NCBI GenBank assembly: GCA_963781305.1
Contig: CAWAFL010000011.1
Span: 868,001 to 932,000, forward strand
Source: DASXMT01 sp963781305
GTDB lineage: Bacteria > Actinomycetota > Acidimicrobiia > Acidimicrobiales > RAAP-2
Length of the DNA stretch: 64,000 nucleotides
Direction: 5' to 3'
Shown here: positions 43,691 through 52,599 of the stretch, in pieces
Layout: every line of letters begins with the position of its first letter
Numbering within the stretch: position 1 is the first letter of the stretch
The notes under the pieces: model-generated
Database searches by the model: none
What the model was told of the DNA's origin: nothing
The model's input: the letters and a program-made list of their open reading frames with translations, nothing else
Translations under genes and position numbers: made by a program

Positions 43691-44922
43691 GGCTCTTTGG
43701 ATGCCGCCTTGGGCTCTTTGGGGAGACCCAGTACCCGCTCGCCGACGATGTTCCGCTGGATCTCCGCCGTGCCCCCCCAGATGGTCTCCGACCTCGAGAA
43801 GAAGAACGAGGCCTGGAGGTCGCTGACCGGGTAGTCGCTCCGACCGCGCTTCAACGGCGAGCCAGTGTCCTCGTCGGGGTCGCCGGTGAGGATCTGGCCC
43901 TCGAGGCCGAGGATGTCCAGGGCCAGTTCCATCACGTCCTGGTGGTACTCGGACCAGAACATCTTGTTGCAGGCACTCAACGCGGCCATGTGATGGGTCC
44001 CGTTCAGGGCATCGGTCAGCGAACGGAAGCCGTTGATCTCCATGATCTTGACCTTGGACCAGGATGCGGCCAGGCGCTGGCGGACCAGGGGATCGGTGGC
44101 GCGCCCGTGGGCTCTGGCCTCGTCGACGATGGAGTTGAGCTCCCGGGCGAACCGCCTGTGCCCGGTGGTGGCCGATGAGCCGCGCTCGAACCCGAGGGTG
44201 GTCATGGCCACCTTCCAGCCATTGTTCTCGCCGCCCACCACGTTGGCCCGTGGGCATCGGGCGTTGTCGAAGAACACCTCGTTGAAGTCAGCCGAGCCGT
44301 CGACCTGTTCGATGGGGCGGACCTCGATTCCCTCTTGTTTCATCGGGACGAGGAGGTAGGAGATCCCGGCATGCTTGGGCGCGTCCGGGTCGGTCCGAGC
44401 CAGGAGGAAGATGTAGTCGGCGAACTGGGCCTGGGTGGTCCATACCTTTTGCCCGCTGATGACCCACTCGTCGCCGTCGAGCACGGCCCGAGTCTTCAGA
44501 GAGGCCAGGTCACTTCCGGCGTCGGGTTCGGAGAACCCCTGGCACCAGGCGATGCTGCCGTGCAGGATCCCGGGGATGAACTGCTGTTTCTGCGCTTCGG
44601 TACCCCACTGAAGGATGGTGGGTCCCACCAGCGTGTCGCCGAAGAAGTCGGCGCGGAGCGGGGCTTCGACCCGAGCGAACTCCTCGTTGAGCACCACAGA
44701 CTCCATGAGGGACAGGCCCTTGCCGCCGTACTCAGTTGGCCAGGAGGCGCAGATCCAGCCGCCGGCATACAGCTTCTTGGTCCATTCCTGGTTGAACGCC
44801 TTCTTCTCGTCCCTGGTCATGGCGAAGTCGGGCTTACCCCACCCCTCGGGGAGGTTCTCCTCGAGCCAGGAGCGGATTTCGGCTCGGAACGTCTCGGCCT
44901 CGGGCGGATAGGTCAGGTCCAT
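43669..44922 (-). CDS. Acyl-CoA dehydrogenase
   Basis: 417 residues. MDLTYPPEAETFRAEIRSWLEENLP at the N-terminus; the FAD-binding WCQGFSEPDAGSDLASL and WVISGQKVWTTQAQFAD; YISW-type DLQASFFFSRSETIWGGTAEIQRNIVGERVLGLP at the C-terminus. The catalytic base of most acyl-CoA dehydrogenases would be in the WGGTAEIQ region. A KEP(K/N)AAS repeat ends the protein. ATG 44922 is chosen over a GTG 33 bp upstream as it starts directly at the conserved helix. Substrate unknown. Confidence 0.92.
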   Translation of the reverse strand: MDLTYPPEAETFRAEIRSWLEENLPEGWGKPDFAMTRDEKKAFNQEWTKKLYAGGWICASWPTEYGGKGLSLMESVVLNEEFARVEAPLRADFFGDTLVGPTILQWGTEAQKQQFIPGILHGSIAWCQGFSEPDAGSDLASLKTRAVLDGDEWVISGQKVWTTQAQFADYIFLLARTDPDAPKHAGISYLLVPMKQEGIEVRPIEQVDGSADFNEVFFDNARCPRANVVGGENNGWKVAMTTLGFERGSSATTGHRRFARELNSIVDEARAHGRATDPLVRQRLAASWSKVKIMEINGFRSLTDALNGTHHMAALSACNKMFWSEYHQDVMELALDILGLEGQILTGDPDEDTGSPLKRGRSDYPVSDLQASFFFSRSETIWGGTAEIQRNIVGERVLGLPKEPKAASKEPNAASAA

Positions 44923-45248
44923 GGGACCGACAGTACCCGTCAGGAGCGGCCGCAAACCCCACGGCCAGGCCTCCCTTCCGCCGAGGTCCGGGAGTACAGT
45001 GAGAGGAACGGACGCTGGGTCCCGCTGGACCGTGATGAAGGGAGGTGTGGCCGATGGAACAGGGAGTACTTCCTAGCCCAACGGGAACCACATCTCAGCT
45101 TCCCGTCCGCACGCACCGTCACTGACCTCGGCCACGCGCTGACCGGTCTGGTGTGATGGGGCGGCCCCCGATGCTGGCTGCACCGAGGGCGTCCCCGTTT
45201 CGTAACCCGAACGGCCCCGTCGGCTCGCACGATCGACTCGATTGGCCC
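44923..45248. other. Intergenic stretch without a supported gene
   Basis: About 325 bp between the acyl-CoA dehydrogenase start and the repeat array. Short frames exist on both strands, but none shows a domain or ribosome-binding site. Contains the promoter region of the acyl-CoA dehydrogenase on the minus strand. Confidence 0.5.
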
Positions 45249-45320
45249 GATCAGCCCGATCAGCCCGATCAGCCCGATCAGCCCATTTGATCGGCTACAT
45301 CAGTCGGTTCGATCAGCCCC
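45249..45320. repeat. 9-bp array seeded by the Nramp-like gene stop codon
   Basis: gatcagccc occurs four times in a row at 45249, 45258, 45267 and 45276, and again at 45311-45319, where it holds the minus-strand TGA (tca 45313-45315). Confidence 0.93.
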
Positions 45321-47307
45321 CACCGAGCTGGACAGCCTTCACAACCAAGAGCACCGCGGCGACGACAAGATAGGCCCGCAACGACAGCATGCCGACGCGG
45401 AGGCCGGGCGACCATTTGACCGGTTTGAGAAGCGCGAGGGGAGGCATCCGCCACGAGAGCTTCTCGGACTCGCTCATGGTCGGTGGCTGCGTCTTGACGG
45501 CCTGACCGGGTCGCCGAGCGAGGATGCGAAGCACGATCGAGATAATGACGCCGCCGGCCGCCAGGGCGGCGGTGATGTAGATGAAGACGTCGATGACGTC
45601 GATGCCGGGAAAGAGGGTGGTGGCCATGAGGGTGCCCGAGAGGACCAGCAACACACCGATGATGAACGAGGCCAAGAAATTGAGCCACTTGGGGTTGACC
45701 CACGGGCCGAGCACCTCGCGGTCGTTGCACAACAGCAGCAGGAAGACAGCGGCAGACGGGAGCAGGAGACCGGCCAGGGCTTGGACGCTGGTGGTGATGA
45801 GGCCGAGTGGGGCTTTCGGTATCAGCACGATGCCGGCGGCAGCGACAACCATGGCTATGTAGCTCAGGTAGAACTGCTTGGCTTCCTTGAATCCACGATG
45901 GAGAGAGTGGCGGAGGCCGAACACGTCGCCAAAGGCGTAGCTGGTCGACAGGGTGACGGCGGCGGCGCCGAGGACGCTGGCGTCGAACAGGAGAATGGCG
46001 AACAGGGTGCCCAATACCTGGCTGCGGTCAGCCAGGAGGTGGGCGACGCCGGCGGCGTTGGTGAAGTGCCCGAATGCGGGAGTGCCCGTAGCGGCATAGT
46101 TGGCAGCCACCATGATGCAGACGGCGCCGATCACCACGACGATGGAACCCATCACCGTGTCGGCTCGTTCGTAGCTGATGAACCGGGGCGTGATCCGCTT
46201 GTCGACGATATTGGACTGCTGAAAGAACAGCTGCCAAGGCGCAACGGTGGTGCCGACGATGGCGATGATGAGTAGGACGGCAGCCGAGGTGACGCCCCCG
46301 CTGACGCCGGGAACCACGAAGTTGTGGGCGATCGTCCCCCATTGGGGGTGCGACAGGAAGAACATGGGGATCTGGACCAGGCTGATGGCGATGAAGACGA
46401 ACATCGCCCGTTCCCATCGTTGGAAGCTCCCCGACGCCATGATGGCCACGAGGGCCACCGCAGCGATGGGAACGGCCACATACTCAGAGATTCCTGCGTA
46501 GGAGGCGGCGAGCGAGATCCCGATGAACTCGGTGACGATGGTCAGGAAGTTGAGGATGAACAGGTCACCGACGCTGAACCACCCCCAGCCCTTCCCGAAC
46601 CGCTCGTTGATGAGGCGAGCATGTCCGACCCCGGTCACCGCGCCGAGGCGGACAACCATCTCCTGGTTCACGATCAGGACGGGGATGAGGAGGAGCAGGA
46701 CCCACAACAGGCTGGTGTGATAGTCCTGGCCGGCTTGAGCGTAGGTCGACACCCCACCGGCGTCGTTGTCGCCGACCATGACGATGAGGCCGGGGCCGGC
46801 AATGGCGGCGAACGTGAGCAGGCGTTTCCGCCAGCTGTGGTGTTCGCCAATGTCCCCGACCGAGACCCGCCCGAGGGCGCCCTCGATGTCGCCCAGGTGG
46901 GCCTCGTCGAGGACGGCGGTCGCCGGGGCTTGGAGTTGCGGGCCGGTGCTCACCTCTGGGCGTGGTGACTCGGCCGATCCGGGCGGACGAGCTTCAGGCG
47001 CAGGGGCCTCGTCTGGCTGTGAAGAATCGGTTACCCCGGTGGAACCTGGCGCCTCGGTCGCACCGGTGGAACCTGGCGCCTCGGTCGCCCCGGTCGAGCC
47101 TGTGTCACCAGGGGAGCCAGTGTCACCCGCGGAGGCAGCCCCGGTTTCAGCATTCCCGGTTTCAGGAGCCTGTCCGGTGCGTGACGGGGCATCCGTGCCG
47201 GTGGCATCGGCCGCACCGTTCGTGGGGGCTTCGGGTTCAGGAGACTGGTCAGGGCGTGAGGACTCTGCCGCCCCGGTGGCACCCGTGGCGGCTGGTCGGT
47301 CCGTCAT
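45313..47307 (-). CDS. Nramp-related divalent metal transporter with altered metal site (NRMT-like)
   Basis: 664 residues. The first 155 are Thr/Gly/Ala/Pro-rich with GSTGATEAP repeats; then about 11-12 transmembrane helices of the Nramp fold. In TM1, the usual DPGN metal motif is D182-A-G-G (GDNDAGGVSTYAQAG). In TM6, the usual MPH motif reads A356-P-W (TTVAPWQLFFQQS). The sulfur ligand that favours Mn2+/Fe2+ is therefore missing, as described for the NRMT branch that carries Mg2+. The start is 2 bp after the stop of the MgtE-like gene, so the two are co-translated. Mg2+ as substrate is inference. Confidence 0.9.
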   Translation of the reverse strand: MTDRPAATGATGAAESSRPDQSPEPEAPTNGAADATGTDAPSRTGQAPETGNAETGAASAGDTGSPGDTGSTGATEAPGSTGATEAPGSTGVTDSSQPDEAPAPEARPPGSAESPRPEVSTGPQLQAPATAVLDEAHLGDIEGALGRVSVGDIGEHHSWRKRLLTFAAIAGPGLIVMVGDNDAGGVSTYAQAGQDYHTSLLWVLLLLIPVLIVNQEMVVRLGAVTGVGHARLINERFGKGWGWFSVGDLFILNFLTIVTEFIGISLAASYAGISEYVAVPIAAVALVAIMASGSFQRWERAMFVFIAISLVQIPMFFLSHPQWGTIAHNFVVPGVSGGVTSAAVLLIIAIVGTTVAPWQLFFQQSNIVDKRITPRFISYERADTVMGSIVVVIGAVCIMVAANYAATGTPAFGHFTNAAGVAHLLADRSQVLGTLFAILLFDASVLGAAAVTLSTSYAFGDVFGLRHSLHRGFKEAKQFYLSYIAMVVAAAGIVLIPKAPLGLITTSVQALAGLLLPSAAVFLLLLCNDREVLGPWVNPKWLNFLASFIIGVLLVLSGTLMATTLFPGIDVIDVFIYITAALAAGGVIISIVLRILARRPGQAVKTQPPTMSESEKLSWRMPPLALLKPVKWSPGLRVGMLSLRAYLVVAAVLLVVKAVQLGGG

Positions 47308-47309
47308 GG

Positions 47310-48662
47310 CTACCCCCGGGGCTCCGAGTGTTCGATGGAATTGCTGTTCGGTTTCGAATCCTCGTCGTCGGATTCGGCGTGGGCATATTCGGGGTGGGCG
47401 GGGGGTTCTCGACGCCGCCAGTCTTCGGGAATGGTCGCCTCGAGGATGTCGTCGACGGTGATCACCCCGAGCAGGTGGTTGTCTTCGTCGACGACGGGGA
47501 CGGTCATGAGGTTGTAATCGGCCATGAGAAGGGTGACGTCGACGACATCGGCGGCGGCAGTGACCCGCACCGGGTCGGTGTCCACGACGTCCACCAGCCG
47601 GGACTCGGGGTCAGCTTGGAGCAACCCGATGACGGTCACCGTCCCGACTAGTCGGTCCCCCGAGTCCACGGCGTGCATGGTGATCAGCGCCTCTGGCTGT
47701 ACGTTCTCGGCCAGTCGGATGCGTCGCAGTGCCTCGTCCACCAGGGCGCCCTTGGGGGCGGTCAGGAAGTCAATGCCCATGATCCCCCCGGCACTGGTGG
47801 CATTGAAGCCCAGGAGCGTGAGCACTTTTGTCCTTGTGCCGGGGGGAAGAAGGTCAAGGACTCGCTGGCGGCGCGCCTGGGGGAGCTCGGCGACGGCATC
47901 GGCAGCATCGTCGGCGCGCATGTGGGCGACCACGTCGGCCACCTCGGCGTCCGTCTTGTCGCCGAACAGTCGGTTGGCGATGTCCGGGTCGAGTTCCTCG
48001 AAGACATCGGCCTCCAGCTCGGGGTCGGAGTGGACAACGTCCAGGATCTCCTCGCCCTCGGTGTGCGAGGCGTCCTCGAGCAAGTCGGCAATCTGCGCCG
48101 GCTTGAGTCGCACCACCCGACCGAAGGTCGCCCTGGCCCGGACGCTGGGCGTATGGCCGATGAGCGGCTCGAAGGCCTTCCAGTCCTGGCAGGGTCGTCC
48201 GGCGCTGGACCGGATGAGGCCGAACAGCCGAGGCGGGCGGCGGGTGTCCAGGCACGAGACGGCCCAACCCTCGTCAGTGGCTCGCAGCTCGACGTCCCAG
48301 GCCCGGACCAGTACGGCGTCAGCAACGTCGATGAGGCGATGACCAAGGATGTCTTCACGCAAGAGGACCTCGCCGTCCCGGCGCTCGAACCCCCGAAGGT
48401 CGACTTTCGACTTGGCCAACACGATCCGTTGCTCGCTCAACTCGGCAACCCGTTCCATGGGTACGAATACCCGACGCCCACCGACCTTGGCGACCAGTCC
48501 TGTCACGAGCGGATAGTCCTCTCCCCGCAGGCCGACGATCACGTCATCGACCTTGCCCACGCTCTCATTGGTGGGAGAGAACAGTGGTCGGCCCAGCAAT
48601 GCGGAAAGGTGCACAACGGCACTGTACCGATTGCCTGGACGTTCCTTCGCCTGGATATTCAT
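47310..48662 (-). CDS. Soluble MgtE-type Mg2+ sensor: PRC-barrel, MgtE N-domain and CBS pair, no membrane domain
   Basis: 450 residues without any transmembrane segment. The PRC-barrel-like domain is at about 15-85 (VVHLSALLGRPLFSPTNESVGKVDDVIVGL), a second beta-rich part at 90-170, the MgtE superhelical N domain at about 185-290 (LKPAQIADLLEDASHTEGEEILDVV ... DDAADAVAELPQARRQRVLDLLP), and a CBS pair at about 295-412 (VPVVDEDNHLLGVITVDDILEA). In MgtE channels the N and CBS domains sense cytosolic Mg2+ and gate the pore. Here they stand alone, co-translated with an Nramp-like pore. ATG 48662 is chosen; 48695 would add 11 residues. The C-terminal tail is acidic. Confidence 0.9.
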   Translation of the reverse strand: MNIQAKERPGNRYSAVVHLSALLGRPLFSPTNESVGKVDDVIVGLRGEDYPLVTGLVAKVGGRRVFVPMERVAELSEQRIVLAKSKVDLRGFERRDGEVLLREDILGHRLIDVADAVLVRAWDVELRATDEGWAVSCLDTRRPPRLFGLIRSSAGRPCQDWKAFEPLIGHTPSVRARATFGRVVRLKPAQIADLLEDASHTEGEEILDVVHSDPELEADVFEELDPDIANRLFGDKTDAEVADVVAHMRADDAADAVAELPQARRQRVLDLLPPGTRTKVLTLLGFNATSAGGIMGIDFLTAPKGALVDEALRRIRLAENVQPEALITMHAVDSGDRLVGTVTVIGLLQADPESRLVDVVDTDPVRVTAAADVVDVTLLMADYNLMTVPVVDEDNHLLGVITVDDILEATIPEDWRRREPPAHPEYAHAESDDEDSKPNSNSIEHSEPRG

Positions 48663-49112
48663 CGAGTTGCCATTCCGAATGTGGTGTCGAGCCATCCGGG
48701 CCTACTCCGACCTGGCCGTGGTGGCCATGAGGCTGCCAACGACGCTATCCGCTTCAGTATCTCGCGAGCGTTGCCACCCGGTAAACGTTGTGTGACCGAA
48801 CCGGCAGACCCAACAGTCCGATGTGCCGGTGGCTCACTCCTCGACCGCGGCACAAGACCAGGCATGGCCGAAGCTAGCCCCGACCGGGCGAACCTCTCAC
48901 GGACTGGGGAGGCAGCCGGCCCACGGCGTCCGACCCGACCCATGGCCGCCTTCGATGGTTGCCCCTGATCCGAGGGCTGAGACCCTGGTCCCAGGGCCCC
49001 CGACCCCCCTCGGCCGATACCATCCCGGGCACGAAAAATAGAACGCGTTTGCGCAGAACACCCTGGCCGGGGGAGGCTTTCGTTCCTATGACTGCTGCCC
49101 TCTGGCTCCGAC
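48663..49112. other. Divergent intergenic region, possible structured leader of the metal operon
   Basis: 450 bp without a supported gene. ACCGGCA (48800-48806) and TGCCGGT (48824-48830) are perfect 7-bp inverted arms with a 17-nt loop, about 140-170 nt before the MgtE-like start on the minus strand. I could not match it to an M-box or yybP-ykoY riboswitch. The promoter of the glycosyltransferase gene must also be here. Confidence 0.3.
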
Positions 49113-50618
49113 GTGCCTAAATTCGGTCTTCGGCGGCACTCGTCGGTTACTCAGCAGTCAGTTCCTGATCGCATCATCCCTGCTCCTCCGGCCCCCGGAG
49201 GGCTCCGGATCGCCTTCCTCGTCTACCGGGGAAACCCACGGTGCGGGGGCCAGGGCGTGTACACCCGTCACCTGTCGCGGGAGTTGGTCAAGCTGGGCCA
49301 CTCGGTCGAGGTCTTCTCCGGCCAACCGTGGCCGGAGGTGGATGAGGGCGTCGGCTTCACCCCGGTGCCCAGCCTCGACCTCTACCGGGAGCCCGACCCT
49401 TTTCGCATCCCCTGGCCCAAGGAGTTCACCAGCTCGATCGACGCCTTGGAGTTCGGGGTCATGTGCACGGCCGGCTTCCCCGAGCCGTGGACGTTCAGCC
49501 TGCGGGCGAGACGGCTGCTGGCGCAACGGCGGGATGACTTCGACCTGATCCACGACAACCAGTGCCTGGGCAACGGCATGCTCGGCATGATGGAAGACGG
49601 CTGGCCCCTGGTGACGACGCTCCATCATCCCATCACCGTCGACCGGCAATTGGCGCTCAGCCACTCCACCAACCCGTGGCAGCGGGTCACCACCCGCCGT
49701 TGGTTCGGCTTTCTACGCATGCAAGTCCGGGTCTCCCGGGCCCTCACTCGCATCGTCACCGTGTCCGAGTCGTCGAAGACCGACATCGCCGCCCAGATGG
49801 GGGTCGAGGCGTCCCGCATGACCGTGGTGCCCGTGGGCGTGGACCACACCGTGTTCCGGCCACACGCCGACGTGCAGCCGATCCCCGGTCGCCTCATGGT
49901 CACCTCGTCGTCCGACGTGCCCATGAAGGGCCTGGTGCCGTTGCTCGAGGCGGTGGCCAAGCTGCGCACCGAACGCGACATCGAGCTGGTGGTGATCGGG
50001 AGCCCGCGACCCGATGGCCGCGTGGCCCGCGCCATCGAGCGGCTCGGGCTCGCCCCCATCGTCCGGTGTGTGACCGGTATTAGCGACGAGGAGCTGGCCC
50101 GGAACTACGGCCACGCCCAGGTTGCCGTGGTGCCGTCGTTGTACGAAGGGTTTTCCCTGCCGGCCATCGAAGCCATGGCGTGCGGCGTGCCCGTCGTGGC
50201 CACCACCGGCGGCGCGCTGCCCGAGGTAGTCGGCACCGACGGCGAGACGGGCCTTCTGGTTCCCCCCAACGACCCCGGCGCGCTGGCCGGAGCCATCGGG
50301 AGGCTTCTCGACGACCCCGACCTCCGCGCCCGGTTGGGTGAGGCCGGCCGGGAGCGGGTGCTGGGCCGTTTCACCTGGGAGGTGACAGCCCGCGGCACCG
50401 TCGAGCAGTACCAGGCGCTGGTGGCCGAGAACGGCGTCACCGTTCCCTCGGTACTCACCGTTCCCTCGGGAGAGGCCGAGGCTCCTCCGGAGCTCGCCGG
50501 GCCGTCCGCTCCGCCCACCGAATCGGTGAGCACGGACACCAACGGCCCGGTCAGCACGGACACCATCGACCCGACCAGCACGGACACCAACGACCCGACC
50601 GAGACGGTGGCATGCTGA
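49113..50618 (+). CDS. Glycosyltransferase (GT4-like)
   Basis: 501 residues, GT-B fold. LRIAFLVYRGNPRCGGQGVYTRHLSREL is the N-terminal acceptor-side strand and loop; the donor-side region has VVPVGVDHTVFRP and the E-x7-E motif in PSLYEGFSLPAIEAMACGVPVVAT. It transfers a sugar from a nucleotide donor; acceptor unknown. The C-terminus has STDTN(G/D)P(V/T) repeats at about 470-498. GTG 49113 is used; no better start exists upstream. It overlaps the methyltransferase gene by 7 bp. Confidence 0.9.
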   Translation: MPKFGLRRHSSVTQQSVPDRIIPAPPAPGGLRIAFLVYRGNPRCGGQGVYTRHLSRELVKLGHSVEVFSGQPWPEVDEGVGFTPVPSLDLYREPDPFRIPWPKEFTSSIDALEFGVMCTAGFPEPWTFSLRARRLLAQRRDDFDLIHDNQCLGNGMLGMMEDGWPLVTTLHHPITVDRQLALSHSTNPWQRVTTRRWFGFLRMQVRVSRALTRIVTVSESSKTDIAAQMGVEASRMTVVPVGVDHTVFRPHADVQPIPGRLMVTSSSDVPMKGLVPLLEAVAKLRTERDIELVVIGSPRPDGRVARAIERLGLAPIVRCVTGISDEELARNYGHAQVAVVPSLYEGFSLPAIEAMACGVPVVATTGGALPEVVGTDGETGLLVPPNDPGALAGAIGRLLDDPDLRARLGEAGRERVLGRFTWEVTARGTVEQYQALVAENGVTVPSVLTVPSGEAEAPPELAGPSAPPTESVSTDTNGPVSTDTIDPTSTDTNDPTETVAC

Positions 50619-51409
50619 CCGTCGACTACCAAAAGCTCGGCGTCCGGCGCGGGGACAGAGTGCTCGACCTGGGTTGTGGTTTCGGGCGTCATGCCTACCA
50701 AGCGGCCCGCCTCGGTGCCGAAGTGGTGGCGTTCGACGCAGGCGCTGACGAGGTGCGGAACGTCCAGGACACCTTTGGCGCCATGTACGAAGCCGGCGAG
50801 CTGGATGCCGAGACGGCCAGGGTCGGCGCAGTCCGCGGCGATGCACTGCGGCTGCCGTTCGCCGACGGTTCGTTCGACCGGGTCATTGCCTCCGAGGTGC
50901 TCGAGCACATCCCCGAGGACCACGTGGCCATGGCCGAGCTGGCACGGGTCCTCCGTCCTGGTGGCTCGATGGCCGTCACCGTGCCGCGATGCGGTCCCGA
51001 GTTCGTGAACTGGGCGCTCTCCGACGAGTACCACAACGTGCCCGGTGGCCACGTGCGCATCTATCGCTACCGCGAGCTCGTCGCTCGGCTGGAACGCACC
51101 GGCCTCACCGTCATGGGCAGCCACCACGCCCACGGGCTCCATGCCCCCTATTGGTGGCTCCGCTGCCTGGTGGGACCGACCAATGACGATCATCCTGCCG
51201 TCGCCGCCTATCACCGGCTCCTGGTCTGGGACATCGTGAAAGCACCCAAGCTCACCCGCTACAGCGAGCGCGTCCTCAACCCGCTGCTGGGCAAGAGCCT
51301 GGTCGTCTACCTGCTGAAGCCGGCGAGGGTGGCGCCGGTCGCCGCGGCCACCCCCTCGTCGGCCGGTGCCGGGGAGCGTTCGCTGGCCGGAGCGGGGGTG
51401 TCGACGTGA
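50612..51409 (+). CDS. Class I SAM-dependent methyltransferase
   Basis: 265 residues. SAM-binding motif I is VLDLGCGFGRHAYQAA (about residue 18), motif II FDAGADEV, then DALRLPFADGSFDRVIASEVLEHIP and LRPGGSMAVTVPR. It matches the UbiE/Methyltransf_11 group. A C-terminal half of about 130 residues (HHAHGLHAPYWWLRC ...) is outside the SAM core and may bind substrate. Overlaps the gene before, and its stop overlaps the next gene (GTGA). Acceptor unknown. Confidence 0.9.
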   Translation: MLTVDYQKLGVRRGDRVLDLGCGFGRHAYQAARLGAEVVAFDAGADEVRNVQDTFGAMYEAGELDAETARVGAVRGDALRLPFADGSFDRVIASEVLEHIPEDHVAMAELARVLRPGGSMAVTVPRCGPEFVNWALSDEYHNVPGGHVRIYRYRELVARLERTGLTVMGSHHAHGLHAPYWWLRCLVGPTNDDHPAVAAYHRLLVWDIVKAPKLTRYSERVLNPLLGKSLVVYLLKPARVAPVAAATPSSAGAGERSLAGAGVST

Positions 51410-52509
51410 GGGTCATCCCCGAAGTCCCCGGCATTCTGACGCCGAGCCAGGTACTGGCCACCGCCCACTCGATCGCGGGACTACAGCGTCCTAACGGCAT
51501 GATCCCGTGGTTCCCTGGCGGTCACTGCGATCCCTGGAACCACGTCGAGGCAGCCATGGCCCTGACCACGGTGGGCCTCGACGCCGAGGCGGACCGGGCC
51601 TACCAGTGGCTGGTGGACACCCAACTACCCGACGGGAGTTGGTTCAACTACTACCTGGCCACCGGTATCGAGGATCCCCGACTCGACACCAACGTCTGCG
51701 CCTATTTGGCCACTGGCGCCTGGCACCGCTTCATCTCCACCGGGGACATCGACGGCCTGCGATCGCTGTGGCCGGCCATGGAGGCCGGTATCGACTTCGT
51801 GCTTCGGTGGCAACGACGAGACGGTTCGATCTGCTGGTCCCTGGACTCGGCCGGGTATCTCGAGAACTACGCCCTCCTGACCGGTTCGTCCTCCATCTAC
51901 CACAGCCTCCGTTGCGCCATCGCCTGCGCCGAGGAGCTTGGACACGAGCGACCGGATTGGGAGTGGGCTGCGGGCCGCCTGGCCCACGCCGTGGCCTATG
52001 AGCACTCGTCGGCCTTCGCTCCCAAAGAAGAGTTCGCCATGGACTGGTACTACCCGGTCCTGTCCGGGGCCATGACCGGCCAGGCGGCACGAGATCGCAT
52101 CCAGGACGGCTGGTCGACCTTCGTGATGGAGGGGTTCGGCGTTCGCTGTGTCTCGACCGGCGAGTGGGTGACGGCGGCGGAGACGGCCGAATGCGTGTTG
52201 GCCCTCGACGCCATCGGGATGGACGATGTCGCCCTGACCCTGCTCGAGTGGGTCCAGGGACTGCGCACCGAGGACGGCTCGTACTGGACGGGCATGGTCT
52301 ATCCCGACGAAGCCACCTTCCCGCCCTTGGAGCGCTCCACCTACACCGCCGGGGCCATGGTGCTCGCCGCCGACGCCCTCAGCCACACCACACCGGCTTC
52401 GGGGCTGTTCCGGGGGGAGGGGCTCCCCACCCATCTGGACCTCACCGAACCGGCTCCCGAGGCCCCGACCGAGCCGGCGTTCCCCCGAGGGACCTCGGGC
52501 CGGGCCTAG
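51406..52509 (+). CDS. Prenyltransferase/squalene-cyclase-fold protein
   Basis: 367 residues with repeated alpha/alpha-toroid motifs: AHSIAGLQRPNGMIPWFPGG, AYQWLVDTQLPDGSWFNYY, FVLRWQRRDGSICWSLDS, WVQGLRTEDGSYWTGMVYP. These QxxDGSW-like repeats are typical of terpenoid cyclase/prenyltransferase and glycan-lyase toroids. The DxDD cyclase motif is not seen, so it may not be a cyclase. Co-translated with the methyltransferase and glycosyltransferase; role unknown. Confidence 0.82.
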   Translation: MRVIPEVPGILTPSQVLATAHSIAGLQRPNGMIPWFPGGHCDPWNHVEAAMALTTVGLDAEADRAYQWLVDTQLPDGSWFNYYLATGIEDPRLDTNVCAYLATGAWHRFISTGDIDGLRSLWPAMEAGIDFVLRWQRRDGSICWSLDSAGYLENYALLTGSSSIYHSLRCAIACAEELGHERPDWEWAAGRLAHAVAYEHSSAFAPKEEFAMDWYYPVLSGAMTGQAARDRIQDGWSTFVMEGFGVRCVSTGEWVTAAETAECVLALDAIGMDDVALTLLEWVQGLRTEDGSYWTGMVYPDEATFPPLERSTYTAGAMVLAADALSHTTPASGLFRGEGLPTHLDLTEPAPEAPTEPAFPRGTSGRA

Positions 52510-52599
52510 GGGCTCGCTCGCTTCTGGGACTTGTTTAAGGGCCTGGTTCGGTTCAGGCGCTTGTCTTCAGCCGCTCGTCTCGCCAGGCCAGCCCTGACT
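52510..52599. repeat. Short gap with degenerate repeats
   Basis: Imperfect ggttcaggcgcttgtcttcag-type units lie between two convergent genes. No gene found. Confidence 0.4.

Noticed and set aside
44940..45230. 96-residue minus-strand frame in the gap after the acyl-CoA dehydrogenase
   Set aside because: No domain, no Shine-Dalgarno and an Arg/Ser-rich composition like that of other shadow frames.
48663..49112. M-box or yybP-ykoY riboswitch
   Set aside because: I could not find the conserved cores of either class on the minus strand; only one simple stem is visible.
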